Source: Sialis fuliginosa
Taxonomy: Eukaryota; Arthropoda; Insecta; Megaloptera; Sialidae
Direction: 5' to 3'
DNA length: 64,000 nucleotides
Assembly: GCA_961205875.1 (NCBI GenBank)
Contig: OY540812.1
Location: forward strand, 3,844,001 to 3,908,000
Made by a program: the position numbers and the translations under genes. The notes below the pieces were generated by a model that saw only the letters and a list, made by a program, of their open reading frames with translations, searched no databases and was not told where the DNA came from. Positions 22,540-33,212 of this stretch are shown here, piece after piece. The stretch's first letter is position 1, and each line of letters starts with the position of its first letter.

Positions 22540-22648
22540 AACATCTGCCAAAAAAATTATTGAAATCGGAGAACAATTTTTTTGTCTCATTTTAAAACGA
22601 TCACAAAGCTTCTCGTATCTTCGATATCGCGAGGGAGCAAAAAATTAA
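22540..22648 (+). mobile_element. CTTCCTCG/CATCTGCC family, terminal fragment
   Basis: 'acatctgcc' is joined directly to 'gaaatcggagaacaat', 'tcacaaagcttctcgtatc' and 'ttcgatatcgcgaggg'. This is the two ends of the 26602-27261 element with the middle deleted. Confidence 0.7.
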
Positions 22649-22875
22649 GGTTTTATTTAGTTTTGCTTCGAGGTTTTAGGTCATTATATGTCAATAAAAT
22701 CGTTATATGTGATATAACATTATTTATTATTATAAACGTTTCGTCATATTTCAGACTTCTTCGGTATAAAATAAAAACAATCTACCTTTACACAACAATG
22801 ATACTTTTATATCACATATAACGATTTTATTGACATATAATGACCTAAAACCTCGAAGCAAAACAAAATAAAATC
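22649..22875. repeat. Palindrome with 69-bp arms
   Basis: 'ttttgcttcgaggttttagg', 'tcattatatgtcaataaaat' and 'cgttatatgtgatataa' in 22649-22717 are mirrored at 22807-22875 with two or three differences. The loop contains 'aaacgtttcgtcatatttc' followed by 'agacttcttcgg', the CGAAACG-type motif seen at 18895. Confidence 0.88.
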
Positions 22876-23630
22876 AAAAATGGTCATTTTCTTAAATTCT
22901 ACAAAAAATTATGTATACCCAGTAGGATAATCAAAATTTTATTTGAAATAAAATAAATAAACATAAACATATATATTAATTAATGACAGTGTTAGAGTTT
23001 CCCTATAAAAGATCCCGTGCAAAATAATCTATATTATTTACTTTCTCATCAAAATCCCCGTGCAGAAATAACAACAGTTAACATTCTGGAAGTTCATCAC
23101 ACAGATCCATTCTGCCCACAAGTTCACGGGTATGTGTGTGTGTGTATATGCGAACGTGCTTTCGTGGGTGTTTACAAACCCATCCAGGTCCGCAATTGTT
23201 AAATTATTGATAATAAATAAACAATATAAATAATTCCCATATTCAGTATTCTTTCAAATCAAATAAGTATAGTTTTACTTTTTTTAAATTTCAAATCATT
23301 ACAATAAAATATCACTTAATTGTTACAGCTCTTAAGATAAAATATTGATTGATGAATTTACTAATCAAATGCTCGATTTCATATATCTATGAATGTTATC
23401 AGATTGTTTAAAAAGGACAAGTATATCCCAAACCATTTTCTATCTTTTTCTTTTGACACGGCTCTGTTTTCAAGTTAGATGGCTCTGTCTATGGTCAGGA
23501 CCAATTTCATTATTTTTTAAACTGTGATGTTCTTTGAAAAAAATTGAAAGAAGTTATTTCAAGAAAACATAAATATTTTTTTTAATACTTACCAAAAAAC
23601 ATGATAAAAATAAATACAAAATACCTATCT

Positions 23631-24135
23631 GGGGTAAAAGTGAAACTAAATACAAATCTTTCATGTTTTTTGACAGTTAACGATACAAATTCATACTTTA
23701 ATTTTTTCTACTAGATGCGCTTATGAATAACCATTTTAAATACTTACGTCATAATTTGGGAAAAAGTGAAACAGGTAAGAGAAAAAGGTGAAACAGGCCT
23801 CTAATGGAAAATATTTCTCGAAAAATTAAAAGAAAAGCTACAAAGGCAACTTTTATTTATCTTCTTTATTGCATATCAATGTGAAATTGTAACTTTAATT
23901 AATATCTGAGCTATACTGAAAGTTATATACAAAGAATTAAAATTTAATTCACACGTTTTGACATCGACTAACAGGGAACTCTGTAGAGGTGACACATCAC
24001 TTATATTTTCAGGTCGCTTTAACAAACCTTTAATGATGATGTCAGTTTTTATAATTCTCCTATAAACAAATTAGTTTTTTAGTTGCAAGCTTGTTTCACT
24101 TTTACCCAATTTTTTTGGTGTTTCATATTTACCCC
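23631..24135. mobile_element. Probable MITE with GGGGTAAA ends
   Basis: GGGGTAAAAGTGAAAC at 23631 is matched inverted by GTTTCATATTTACCCC-like sequence ending 24135. Similar 'aaaagtgaaacagg' motifs occur at 23762 and 23786, and 'tttcacttttaccc' at 24094. No frame. Target duplication not identified. Confidence 0.55.
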
Positions 24136-24272
24136 GCTCGACCCTATATACATTGACGTGAAAATTAAAGACTTAATCTTGACTTCTGGGTACAAACCGT
24201 ATCAGTTTGATCATTTTATCGGCATAAAAACGTGTTCGACGTAGATTATTTCGTTACACCACTGCTTCTACA

Positions 24273-24322
24273 TGTGTGTGTGTGTGTGTGTGTTTGTGTG
24301 TGTGTGTTTCTGTGTGTGTGTG
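24273..24322. repeat. Interrupted (GT)n microsatellite
   Basis: GT repeats with single T interruptions. It continues at 24858-24878 beyond the hAT insertion, so both runs were once one locus. Confidence 0.9.
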
Positions 24323-24857
24323 CAGGGCCGGCCGAACGGCCAGGCGAATTTCGTGGTGGCGCCAATTAATAAATGAATAAACTTATTTTCTATGTTCTGT
24401 TCTAGGGCGCCAAATTTAAGCTGTATATATTTTTTGAATAATAGTTTTGATTTTTAAATTATAATTGATAAAAACTTATTTGCGATCGGCTATGATAGAA
24501 GATTAATTTGGATATTCTTTCAATTGAAAATAAAGTTGTAGCAAACTTCAATCTTGAGACAGCAATCGAAAATTTTGCAGACATGAAAGCCAGTAAGAAA
24601 TCTTTTATATAATTTTAGTTATATATTATTTATCAATTATATGTTATATTATATTATTATATTACACTAATGAATTAATAAAAAGTGTATTTAATGGTAT
24701 TTTTCATTTTTCTATACATTTTATTCATTTCGATAATTTTCTCACATGCTTTTTTTTGTGCGGATAATTTTTAATGATCGTCACTGTAGCGAAGGGGGGA
24801 GGGGGGGCTCAAAAAAAAAATTCGCCGGGGGCGCCAGAATCAAAAAGGCCGGCTCTG
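24323..24857. mobile_element. hAT MITE inserted in a GT microsatellite
   Basis: Starts CAGGGCCGGCCGAACGGCC and ends GGCCGGCTCTG. Inside these, 'ggcgaatttcgtggtggcgcc' at the left pairs loosely with 'attcgccgggggcgcc' at the right. TGTGTGTG precedes and TTTGTGTG follows, a 7/8 match for an 8-bp target duplication. No transposase. Confidence 0.85.
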
Positions 24858-26352
24858 TTTGTGTGTGTGTGTGTGTGTAAATACTTTGATATAAGTTTTG
24901 GCCAGCACGCGCGCCGGAGTGGACATTACACACAGCTGCCGCTCTTCACCGTATCTCGAGAATAAAGTACACAAGGAAACGAGAAAAAGAAGAACTTGAA
25001 AAATTAATTTGACCACAAACTGCATTGTGCCGAAACCAATAGGTCTTTTTTTACTTCTTTGTTTGTTGAATTCTTCAAGAAATTTTCTATTTAATACTGG
25101 AGAATTGTTGTGTTGTGTAAGTTAAAAGAAAATTATTTTATCTCTCCCCTAAATAAATATACTCAATCTAAAATAGTTTCTCCCATTCAATGATTTTCTA
25201 AGAATTTTTCACTACCGCAAATGTGTCCATTTTATTTCTATTACATTTCAGTACACTGTTGTGGCCAACGCATGACTTTATGTAGATAGATACTCGCATT
25301 TTTAATATTTTTACAACATATACAATCAAAGAAGTACAAATTCGACATTGCAAAATCATGAAAAAGCTATCACAGACAATTTTATCTATTCGGGAAGTGT
25401 CATTTTTACTATTCTTAAGTTGGCAATACGTTCTGTGGTTTTCAAAACTTTATAAACCTGGTATTTAATATTTATCGTTAATAGTTAATCATGATAGTGA
25501 AATAATTTTACTTTACTTTTAATTTCGAATATGGCAAAATATGAGCAAGGTGACGAGTGACGACAGTGATAAGTGTAAATTATAATATGTATGTATTCTA
25601 TCTGACCTAACCACAAATCTATAGATATGATTTTCGTTGCGTTCGTAGCATGCAATGAATATCAAAAAAATTAAAATCTTTTGAAAAATATTGTACAGTC
25701 AATGAGATGAATACAAATGCTCTAATTCATTCTACAAAAAAATTCAAGAGAATGGTGGGAGGTGAAGAAGGAGAAAAAATTACGAATAAACGAAACTCAG
25801 CATTTCAGATAAACAAGACTTAGAATAAACGAGTCCCGACTGTATTAGTATAAATTATGTAACTTTGAATTCCCTGTAACAGAACGTACAGTTCTTAAAT
25901 ATAATAATAAACTATTTTTAATACCAACGTCGTATGTTTCCAAAATAAAAAAACGATATAATCTTGATCAGTAGAATTAGAACGAGTAAAGAGATCAGAT
26001 GATACAAGGCAAGATGAAATACTTATTATATATAACAGATAAATGGTGTGTAAGAGTACAGATAAACAGTGCTCACCGAGCAAAGGAGCAGTGATTAAAG
26101 GACGGGCTTACGCGAGGCAGTAATTTTTCAATCGGACCCGTCTTTAGTCTCGTCGTGGGCACAAAAGCCAACAAATTACTCAGCTTAATGCTTAGGAAGG
26201 ATATCAATCTGGTCTCAGTAGGATTTATGTGTTATTCAAGATAAACTTCCGCTCTCAATGATATTTTCAAGAACATGTTTTTATGATTTTTTTTTATTAA
26301 TTTAGTTGGCATTAAAATATAATTCTTTCACCGTGTTACCATTTATGGTAAT
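24858..26352. other. No gene seen
   Basis: A GT run (24861-24878) is followed by a short mixed pocket ('gccagcacgcgcgccgg', 24901-24917) and then AT-rich DNA. Several 60-residue frames have no domain. Confidence 0.4.
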
Positions 26353-26566
26353 CTACACAGGTAAAAAATTTAACTTGGGCCAAGAATCCTTGTTTTATAT
26401 ATAACGAAAACAATATTTTCTTAATATAAGAAATGTAAGTACTTTTAATCCAACTATATTGTTTCATCCAACAATAATATATCTTATATTAAGAAAATTT
26501 TGTTTTTTTTCGTTATATATATAAACAAGGATTTCTTGACCCAAGTTAACGTTTCTACCAGTGTAG
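26353..26566. mobile_element. Palindromic MITE (CTACACWGGTA ends)
   Basis: Ends CTACACAGGTA and, inverted, CTACACTGGTA. 'tttaacttgggccaagaat', 'ccttgttttatatataacg' and 'attttcttaatataag' are mirrored at 26486-26552. Arms of about 90 bases, short loop. Confidence 0.88.
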
Positions 26567-26601
26567 CTGCGGTACTTGGTTTATCTTATGTCGTTATTAA
26601 C

Positions 26602-27261
26602 AAAAACATCTGCGAAGTAAATGCACAGTGCTTCCTCGTGCTAAATTCATCAAAGGTAGTTTTTATACAATTTTACTAAAAAATATTAGTTCGAAATTTT
26701 TCTTAAGACGCACCTGATTATTTTTTCGTATAATTTTTATTTGTGCAAACGTCAAAATGACAGTTAATATGTCAAAGTAAATATCAATTTAAAAAAAAAT
26801 AAATGACAAATGGGTTTTTAAAGCAAATTGAGATAAATCTTTGTATGGGAATATTTTACAACAAACGTTGTAGACCTATGTTATAGGAAATGTAATGCTC
26901 TACAAAAAAGATTCTTAAAATTTTCACGTTCTTGAGGTATTTTAAAAAAATATTTTGGGATGTCACCCCTCCCCCTTTCACTCAATTTTGATGATTTTGA
27001 AATGGAATCGTCCTCAAGCTAGACCCAACCATCCAACCAAGTTTCATTAATATCGGTTCAGTGGTTCATGAGTTATGCGTGTGGCAAGGATTCACTCGAC
27101 AGACACATAGAAAGACAGACAGACAATGAACGAAAAGTGTTTCTCTTGACCTGAAACAGAAAGATCAATTTATAATTCTGAAATCGGAGAACAATTTTTT
27201 TTCCTCATTTTAAAACGATCACAAAGCTTCTCGTATCTTCGATATCGCGAGGAGGCAAAAA
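26602..27261 (-). mobile_element. CTTCCTCG/CATCTGCC family, full copy
   Basis: One end reads AAAAACATCTGCGAAGTAAATG then 'gcacagtgcttcctcgtgc'. The other reads 'cacaaagcttctcgtatctt' then 'cgatatcgcgaggaggc'. Between them are 'ccatccaaccaagtttc', 'cagtggttcatgagttatgc' and a 'gacagacagacaatgaacg' motif, a reverse-complemented form of the common 'host-inhibition' style non-coding repeat. Other copies: 38998-40268, 54953-55509, fragments 22540 and 31990. Confidence 0.75.
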
Positions 27262-27945
27262 TAGTTATAGTTTTAACTCAAGTATCATATACCTATGTAC
27301 CTACAATACAGTAAAAAATAGCTACTTATATACTATAGTATAAAAGTTGTCTAAAAAGTTCAGCTAGGATCTAGACGACAAAAATAAACTAATAAAAAAT
27401 ATCTATATACAGGCTGTCCCATAAGTCCGGATAGAAAAAGATTCAAAATTTTATTACATAGATTATTACAATAAAATGTTATAATAAAGTATTTCGAAAC
27501 GAGACTAGCAGGAAAATTTAAAATATAACTCTCTATTGATAGATACTGATTTACAGGACAGTCTATTGAAAATACGTACGTGACTGAGTTATTTTGTTTA
27601 AATAATCTCATCTGGCGCAAGATATTGTGTTTGATATTTGAGGAAGCTATTGCCAGAGTTGATTATTTTCTGCAATGTGGGATGGATCTCTAATAAAAAT
27701 CTAATCTCGCTGATACCTTAGACCCCAATATCCTTTTCCCATCAGCTTTATTGTATCGAGATATTTGCTGGAAGTATCATAAAAGGAACACAACACGTTC
27801 TCGCGCTGATATATTTCTTTGATGTGATGACCCTGTAGTCGTCATCCACTGATGCAAGGAATTGTAACAATAGGCTGTCGCTAAATATGTTATTTGTTAT
27901 TAATCTTTCAAATAATAATCATAACTATTGATCCCACATTTTATC

Positions 27946-28552
27946 CAGGCGCATATACAAGGGATCATGACCCTCCCCAAGAATTAAAAAAATACCTACA
28001 CTAGATATTATGAAGGAATCCGAAAGTTATTTAAAGTAGAGTTCAAATCACTATGTATTAATAAATTTTCAACTATAAAATCATTTGAATAAAAAAATGT
28101 ATATTTTGATAATTAGCTCCTTGACACGTAGAAATGAAGATTGACATACTATTTTTAATATACTTATTAGTAATTATTTTATATGAGTTACAGGAAATTA
28201 ATTTGACTTCATTTCTAGTTGCCATATTGTGCATCTCTCTCCACTACCGTTTATTGCAAAATTCGAATTTATAAAATAAACAATCAAGTAAAGAATTTGC
28301 AGTCAAAGAAAATGTTTGTTAAGTAATATCTCGAAAACAACAGCTCTAAATAAATTTTGATTTGTAGTTTATTAATCAGCGAATATTTCTGTATACTTTT
28401 CTGTAATTTTTTTTACAAAAACTAAAAACAATAAAAAATATTCTGAGATTCATTTTACATTTATTTCAAATATGTATATGCTGTTATTAGAAAGTTTCAA
28501 TAATTTTTTTCTATATGACCCCCACCGAGAAGTAAGACTGTATACGCGCCTG
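27946..28552. mobile_element. hAT non-autonomous element (CAGGCGCATATAC ends)
   Basis: CAGGCGCATATACAAGGG at the left and, inverted, CAGGCGCGTATACAGTC at the right. ATTTTATC precedes (27938-27945) and ATTCTATC follows (28553-28560): 7/8 target duplication. C-rich 'catgaccctcccc' and 'gacccccaccg' lie symmetrically inside the ends. Confidence 0.9.
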
Positions 28553-29942
28553 ATTCTATCACGGAACCTCAGACTGGGACTCCTAAGAAATTTTTTTGAA
28601 CAGGTCTTTTTTTTGTATGTTTGAATGACCTTTTAGGGAAAAAAATCATAGGAATGTCTGAATGACCTTTTATAGGAAACAAAAAAAAAATTTAGGTTTT
28701 TAATTTATAATTTTAATTCGTAAATACCAATCAATGAGTTTTTTTTCGCCGCGCCGGGCCCCTTTAGCCCCGGGTCCCAGAACTAGAGTCCTGACACTCC
28801 CTCCCACCCCCCTCCATGTGGGTGCCCTGATAAAAACGCATGTTAAAATTATTTTTAGTGTCTTAAACTTAAACGACCGTATGTATGAAATTAATCCATT
28901 CTAACTATTTTATCTATGTCTTTCCGTCTGTATACCCTGTAACACAAAAACGACAAAAAGGTGAAATTTTATATTTTTTGAAATGATCTTACCACCGGAA
29001 ACGGATGTTTACTCGTATCAATTTTTGAAACGGTGAGTATTAGAAGAAAATATATAAGATAAAAATAATTGAGAATGTTAGTATCTAGTACCAACCGAAC
29101 AAATTTTATGAAAATGATCGATTTTTTTAAATTATATTTATATTGGTTCATAATATTTATAATACCTACAATTTGTAGAGAATGTTCTATTTTATTATTA
29201 ACTAGATGTGCCCGCTCAAAAAATTACCAAACAAAATCTAATCAGAACAGAAAGTATAAAAAATCTTTTTTGTTTAAATTTAAAAGGTTATTATTGAAAA
29301 CAAAATAAACGCACGCTCCCCCCTACCCCACGCCCTGACATGGCTCCCCAATAATATTACGGTAACATATTATTTATTTCAAGTTATTTCCTAAACTATA
29401 AGACCAAATGGGATGTTGTAAAGGGCAAATTATATATATATATCTAATTTTTCCTATTTCTCTAATGAGCATCCGACTAAAACATGATAATCTAACGTGA
29501 CCAGAGAGCATCGTATTTGTAATAATTGACCAGTTATACAACACCGCGCGTATCGCGAGACACGTGCACTGCCGCCTCCACCTTTCTGTGCAAAAAGAAA
29601 ACACGCTGTTAACGCTCGCGTCCGTGTTTTCTATTTCTTTTGTCTGCGGGGCGGTTTCTTTATCAAAGTTTGATTAGTTCTTCTTCTCGAACGGCCCGAG
29701 GCGCGCGGATTGAGTTCACCAACAAATGCTGGACACTGGTCATTTTTCTCTTACGTTTTCAATCTACTGTTATATTCGACCGCGTCCAAGTTTCACATTT
29801 TATCGAGAACGGTATCTTACACTTTTATTTATACCTTTTGTATTTTCCACGGTTAGTCTGTTTCAAAAGTATTAAATATTTATTTTAACTGCATGTAGCA
29901 AAGTCAGATTCATTTTTAACTGTTATTTTAGCAATAAATGAA
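28553..29942. other. No gene seen; fragments and a GC pocket
   Basis: Contains a small direct repeat of 'tgaatgaccttttagggaa' (28621, 28659), a decayed fragment of the 'cgtctgtataccctgtaac' repeat family (28880-29020; 'ccggaaacggatgtttactc'), and a CpG-rich pocket at 29540-29720 with CACGTG. Frames here lack domains. Confidence 0.4.
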
Positions 29943-30628
29943 TAAGGTACTGGCACTAGTCTTGGATATGACCCCAGTGATGGCTATTTTTTATTTAAAT
30001 GTACTGAATTAGAAATATGTGTTGATATTTGATTACTACAATTTCTGAATATTAATCTATATACATTTAATTGTCTTACAACGTGATTTAAGACAATCGA
30101 CCAATAGGTGTCAAAATGGCTTTTTTTAAATTAAATGTACTGAATTAGAAATATTAGTTGATATTTGATTACTGCCATTTCTGAATATTAATGTATATAC
30201 ATTTAACTGTCTTACAGCGTGATTTGATGACAATCGGCCAATAGGTGTCAAAATGGTGGACATTTAAACTAATTATTAGTATAATTTATTTATTAATTAT
30301 TATATTATATAGCAACTGCTTTACATTGTTTCAAATTTGACGATTCTTTCTTTTATATCTTTTGTGTTGTAATATTTATCATTTTGTAATCATTAGCAAG
30401 TGTTCATCACTGCGTGCTCATTACTGGTTTTACTTTATCCATTACTAAAGAAAAAACATAAGCAAAATTAAAGGGTATAATTTAAAAAAAAAAAAAAAAA
30501 ACTATATTGGCGAACTTTGGTAATTAAATTGATTAAATAAAGTTTGTAACATAAGTTCATGAGAATTACAAAAAAGAAACCCGTCAATCACAAAAACAGT
30601 AAACCTTAACTGGTGCTAGTACCTTACA
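29943..30628 (-). mobile_element. AGGTACTGG element with internal duplication
   Basis: Perfectly recognisable ends: 'taaggtactggcactagtc' and 'actggtgctagtacctta'. A segment of about 137 bases ('tactgaattagaaatat' to 'caataggtgtcaaaatgg') is tandemly duplicated at 29999-30118 and 30136-30255, making this copy longer than 3655-4174. Confidence 0.88.
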
Positions 30629-31359
30629 ATTAAATAACATTAGTTGTAATAACAATTAGATACACTAAAGTTAATTTAAAATATATAGCAATTAAAAATA
30701 CTGCAATTTGATTGGTTCAGCTCGAAGTACCATTAATTTTGTATGCATATACATTATAATTATATACTTTTTTGCCAATTATGACATCAACTGAATTCAT
30801 TATTTTCAACAGCTTATATTTAATATCTCGCATACAAGATGGTGAATATTAATGAAATTTTGTATTAAATTAAATGTTTTATTTTTAATCTAGTAGATAT
30901 TTACTTCAAAATATCTGTAAATACGTCATTTCTGCATTAATTTTTAAAAAACATTTTTGATTTTTTATTGCGTTAAAATACATTTATAAACGACTTAATT
31001 TCAGAAAATCCCTTTTTAGCAAGTGCTGACGTTAATTTTATGTTTCTGGATCAATTGACTTAGACTGGACGTTGATGAGTCAGTCATTCAGGACTTCTTT
31101 CTTTATATATATAGAAAAATTTAACTTTTTGTGCAAAATAAACTTTCTATCGTATAAACGAATTTTGATAAATTTTGAAATAATAATTTGAATAATATAG
31201 GGGAAAGTCGGTTAATTTGGACCATGTTTTTTTTTAATTAAGATATTTAGTATACTAGTTTTAGGTTTAGACAAATTATTTTTTTATGAAATGAAACAGC
31301 ACTTTATAGATTTTGTTTTTATAAAGTATTAATCAATATAATTATTATAAACTATATTT
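30629..31359. other. No gene; tail motif of a dispersed repeat
   Basis: 'tttcagaaaatccctttt' (31001), 'gactggacgttgatgagtca' (31064) and 'ttctttatatatatag' (31098) form a module also found around 34420-34530 and 58090-58200. It may be the 3' end of a non-LTR element or SINE. Confidence 0.45.
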
Positions 31360-31560
31360 GAGGAGGTGAGTTACAAAACATTTTTAAAACATCGAGGTGT
31401 CAATGGATTTTGAAAGAATATTTGTCAGTTTTGAGCAAAACTCACTGTGTTTGTGTGAATTTTTCTCAAAAGTGATATTATGAAATTACATTCTTTCAAA
31501 ATCCACTGAATCTCGATTTTTTTTTAAATGGAACGAACGAGTTTTGGAACTCACCCCCAC
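31360..31560. repeat. Inverted repeat, ~60-bp imperfect arms
   Basis: 'ggaggtgagttacaaaac' and 'tggattttgaaagaat' (31361-31421) pair with 'attctttcaaaatccact' and 'gttttggaactcacccc' (31489-31558). MITE-like; TSD unclear. Confidence 0.6.
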
Positions 31561-31989
31561 ATTTTTATTATAGATATATAAAAAATATCACCTCAACCTT
31601 TACCATTAACCATCCGATTCAACAACATTAAAATCAACTGTTATAAAATAAAAAAAAAGCACAATCAGACGCGGCCGCATCTGCCGAGAGCTTTCGCTGG
31701 AAATCGCGAGGTGAAAACAGTAGAATATAATGGGATGAGTGGGAGATAGAAAGAGAGAACAGCAGTCTGTAAAAGGGTGGAATCGCCTGGGGATGGGAGC
31801 AAATGTGGAGATGGCCAGTGCTGGCAGTGGCAGATACTCTTTTCGTTTTTCTGTATCCCAACTTCTTATTCTTTCAAAAAGACAGAGTAATGTTGTTGTT
31901 TTTTTTTCTCAAAAAATAAATACATGTCTTGAATCGTGTACCTGCAAAAGACTGGACGAATTATTTGATATAGAAGAATGTACACTGTT

Positions 31990-32362
31990 AAAAAAATGTT
32001 CCCAGCTTTAAAAATTCGTCATTTGTTTTTTTAAATTATTATTTTCTATGACATGTTTAATGTCATGTTGACGTTTTAAATGTCATTTTGATGTTTTAAA
32101 TGTCATTTTGACGTTTGCTCAAATTTAGATTTAGATTGAAATTGTCAAGAAATTAAAAATATACGAAAACATAATCAGGTGTGTTTTAAGAAATATTTCA
32201 AACTAATATTTTTTAGTAAAATTGTATAAAAATTAAATGGTTAACCAATACCAGGCAATTTATCTAAACACTATCGGTTTTTATTTAAATTGTTCAATAA
32301 TTAACTGCCTTTGGTGAATTTAATACGAGGAAGCACTGTGCATTTACTTGGCAGATGTTTTT
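31990..32362 (+). mobile_element. CTTCCTCG/CATCTGCC family, one half
   Basis: Right part 'aaacactatcggttttta', 'tacgaggaagcactgtgc' and 'cttggcagatg' matches 40150-40262. It includes a 22-base tandem ('aaatgtcattttgacgtttt') repeated about three times at 32048-32116. Confidence 0.65.
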
Positions 32363-32681
32363 TTTAATCAAGATTAAAATTAGACAAAATAATTTTAATT
32401 TTATTTTGATCACTTACTATACAGAGACTATCTGCGAGGTGTCAAAACGTAATGAATTTGCTCGGGATTTTAGGTTAGGTAAATTTTATAATGTACAGTT
32501 ATCACTTCTGCTTTTAGATCGCTGATTTCTACTTATAAAAACCATACCGTTATTTAGAACTGTCAGTAGCGGTAGCTTTTGATACAGAGAAAATTCTTTA
32601 ATTTAGACGATACTATTATGATTTCTTTTTATATCTTATATATTTATATTTTACATTTATAAACTCATTTTTGTCTTCCAC

Positions 32682-33212
32682 TAGACTTATGTAGTTCACG
32701 AACGAACTAGTTCAAAAGAGCGCCCCCACACGAGAACTAGAGGAACTAGTTCGTATGCGCTCCAATCTTCTAGTTCAAAAGTTCCCGATACACTTCAAAT
32801 ACACTGTTCTAAAAATGAGATTGTACGATTTTTATGTTCAATAATTTACGTTTTCAATACTTTATTACCAATTTTGAATTTGTTTTACTAAAGATATATT
32901 ATATTGAATTTTTTTAGTTCACATGAATGCAATATGTCTGTCAAAATCACGTGATTTTTATATTATTTTATGACAATCAACAAAAAAGAATGTCACAGAT
33001 TTTAATGAAATTAAAATATATTGCTTAAATTACTATACAATAAATAATGTATCATTGAAAATGAAAAAGAGAAGATTATTGAAAATATATACATTAAAAA
33101 TCCAACAATCCAATATATCTAAATCAATAAATTGTCATCGTATAGTCCGGAAAAAAATTCTATGAACTAAAAGAACTAGAAGAACGAACTAGTTCATTAT
33201 AGCCCAACTCTA
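32682..33212. mobile_element. Decayed hAT MITE (GAACTAGTTC ends)
   Basis: Left TAGACTTATGTAGTTCACG with 'aacgaactagttc', right mirrored 'aacgaactagttcattat' ending AGCCCAACTCTA. Outer bases are mutated from CAG/CTG. CTTCCAC precedes and CTTCCCAC follows: an 8-bp duplication with one deletion. 'ctagttc' sub-repeats are frequent near both ends. Confidence 0.65.

Noticed and set aside
31739-32011. 90-residue frame opposed by a 75-residue one
   Set aside because: No signal peptide, domain or plausible splice context; the opposing frame is equally open.
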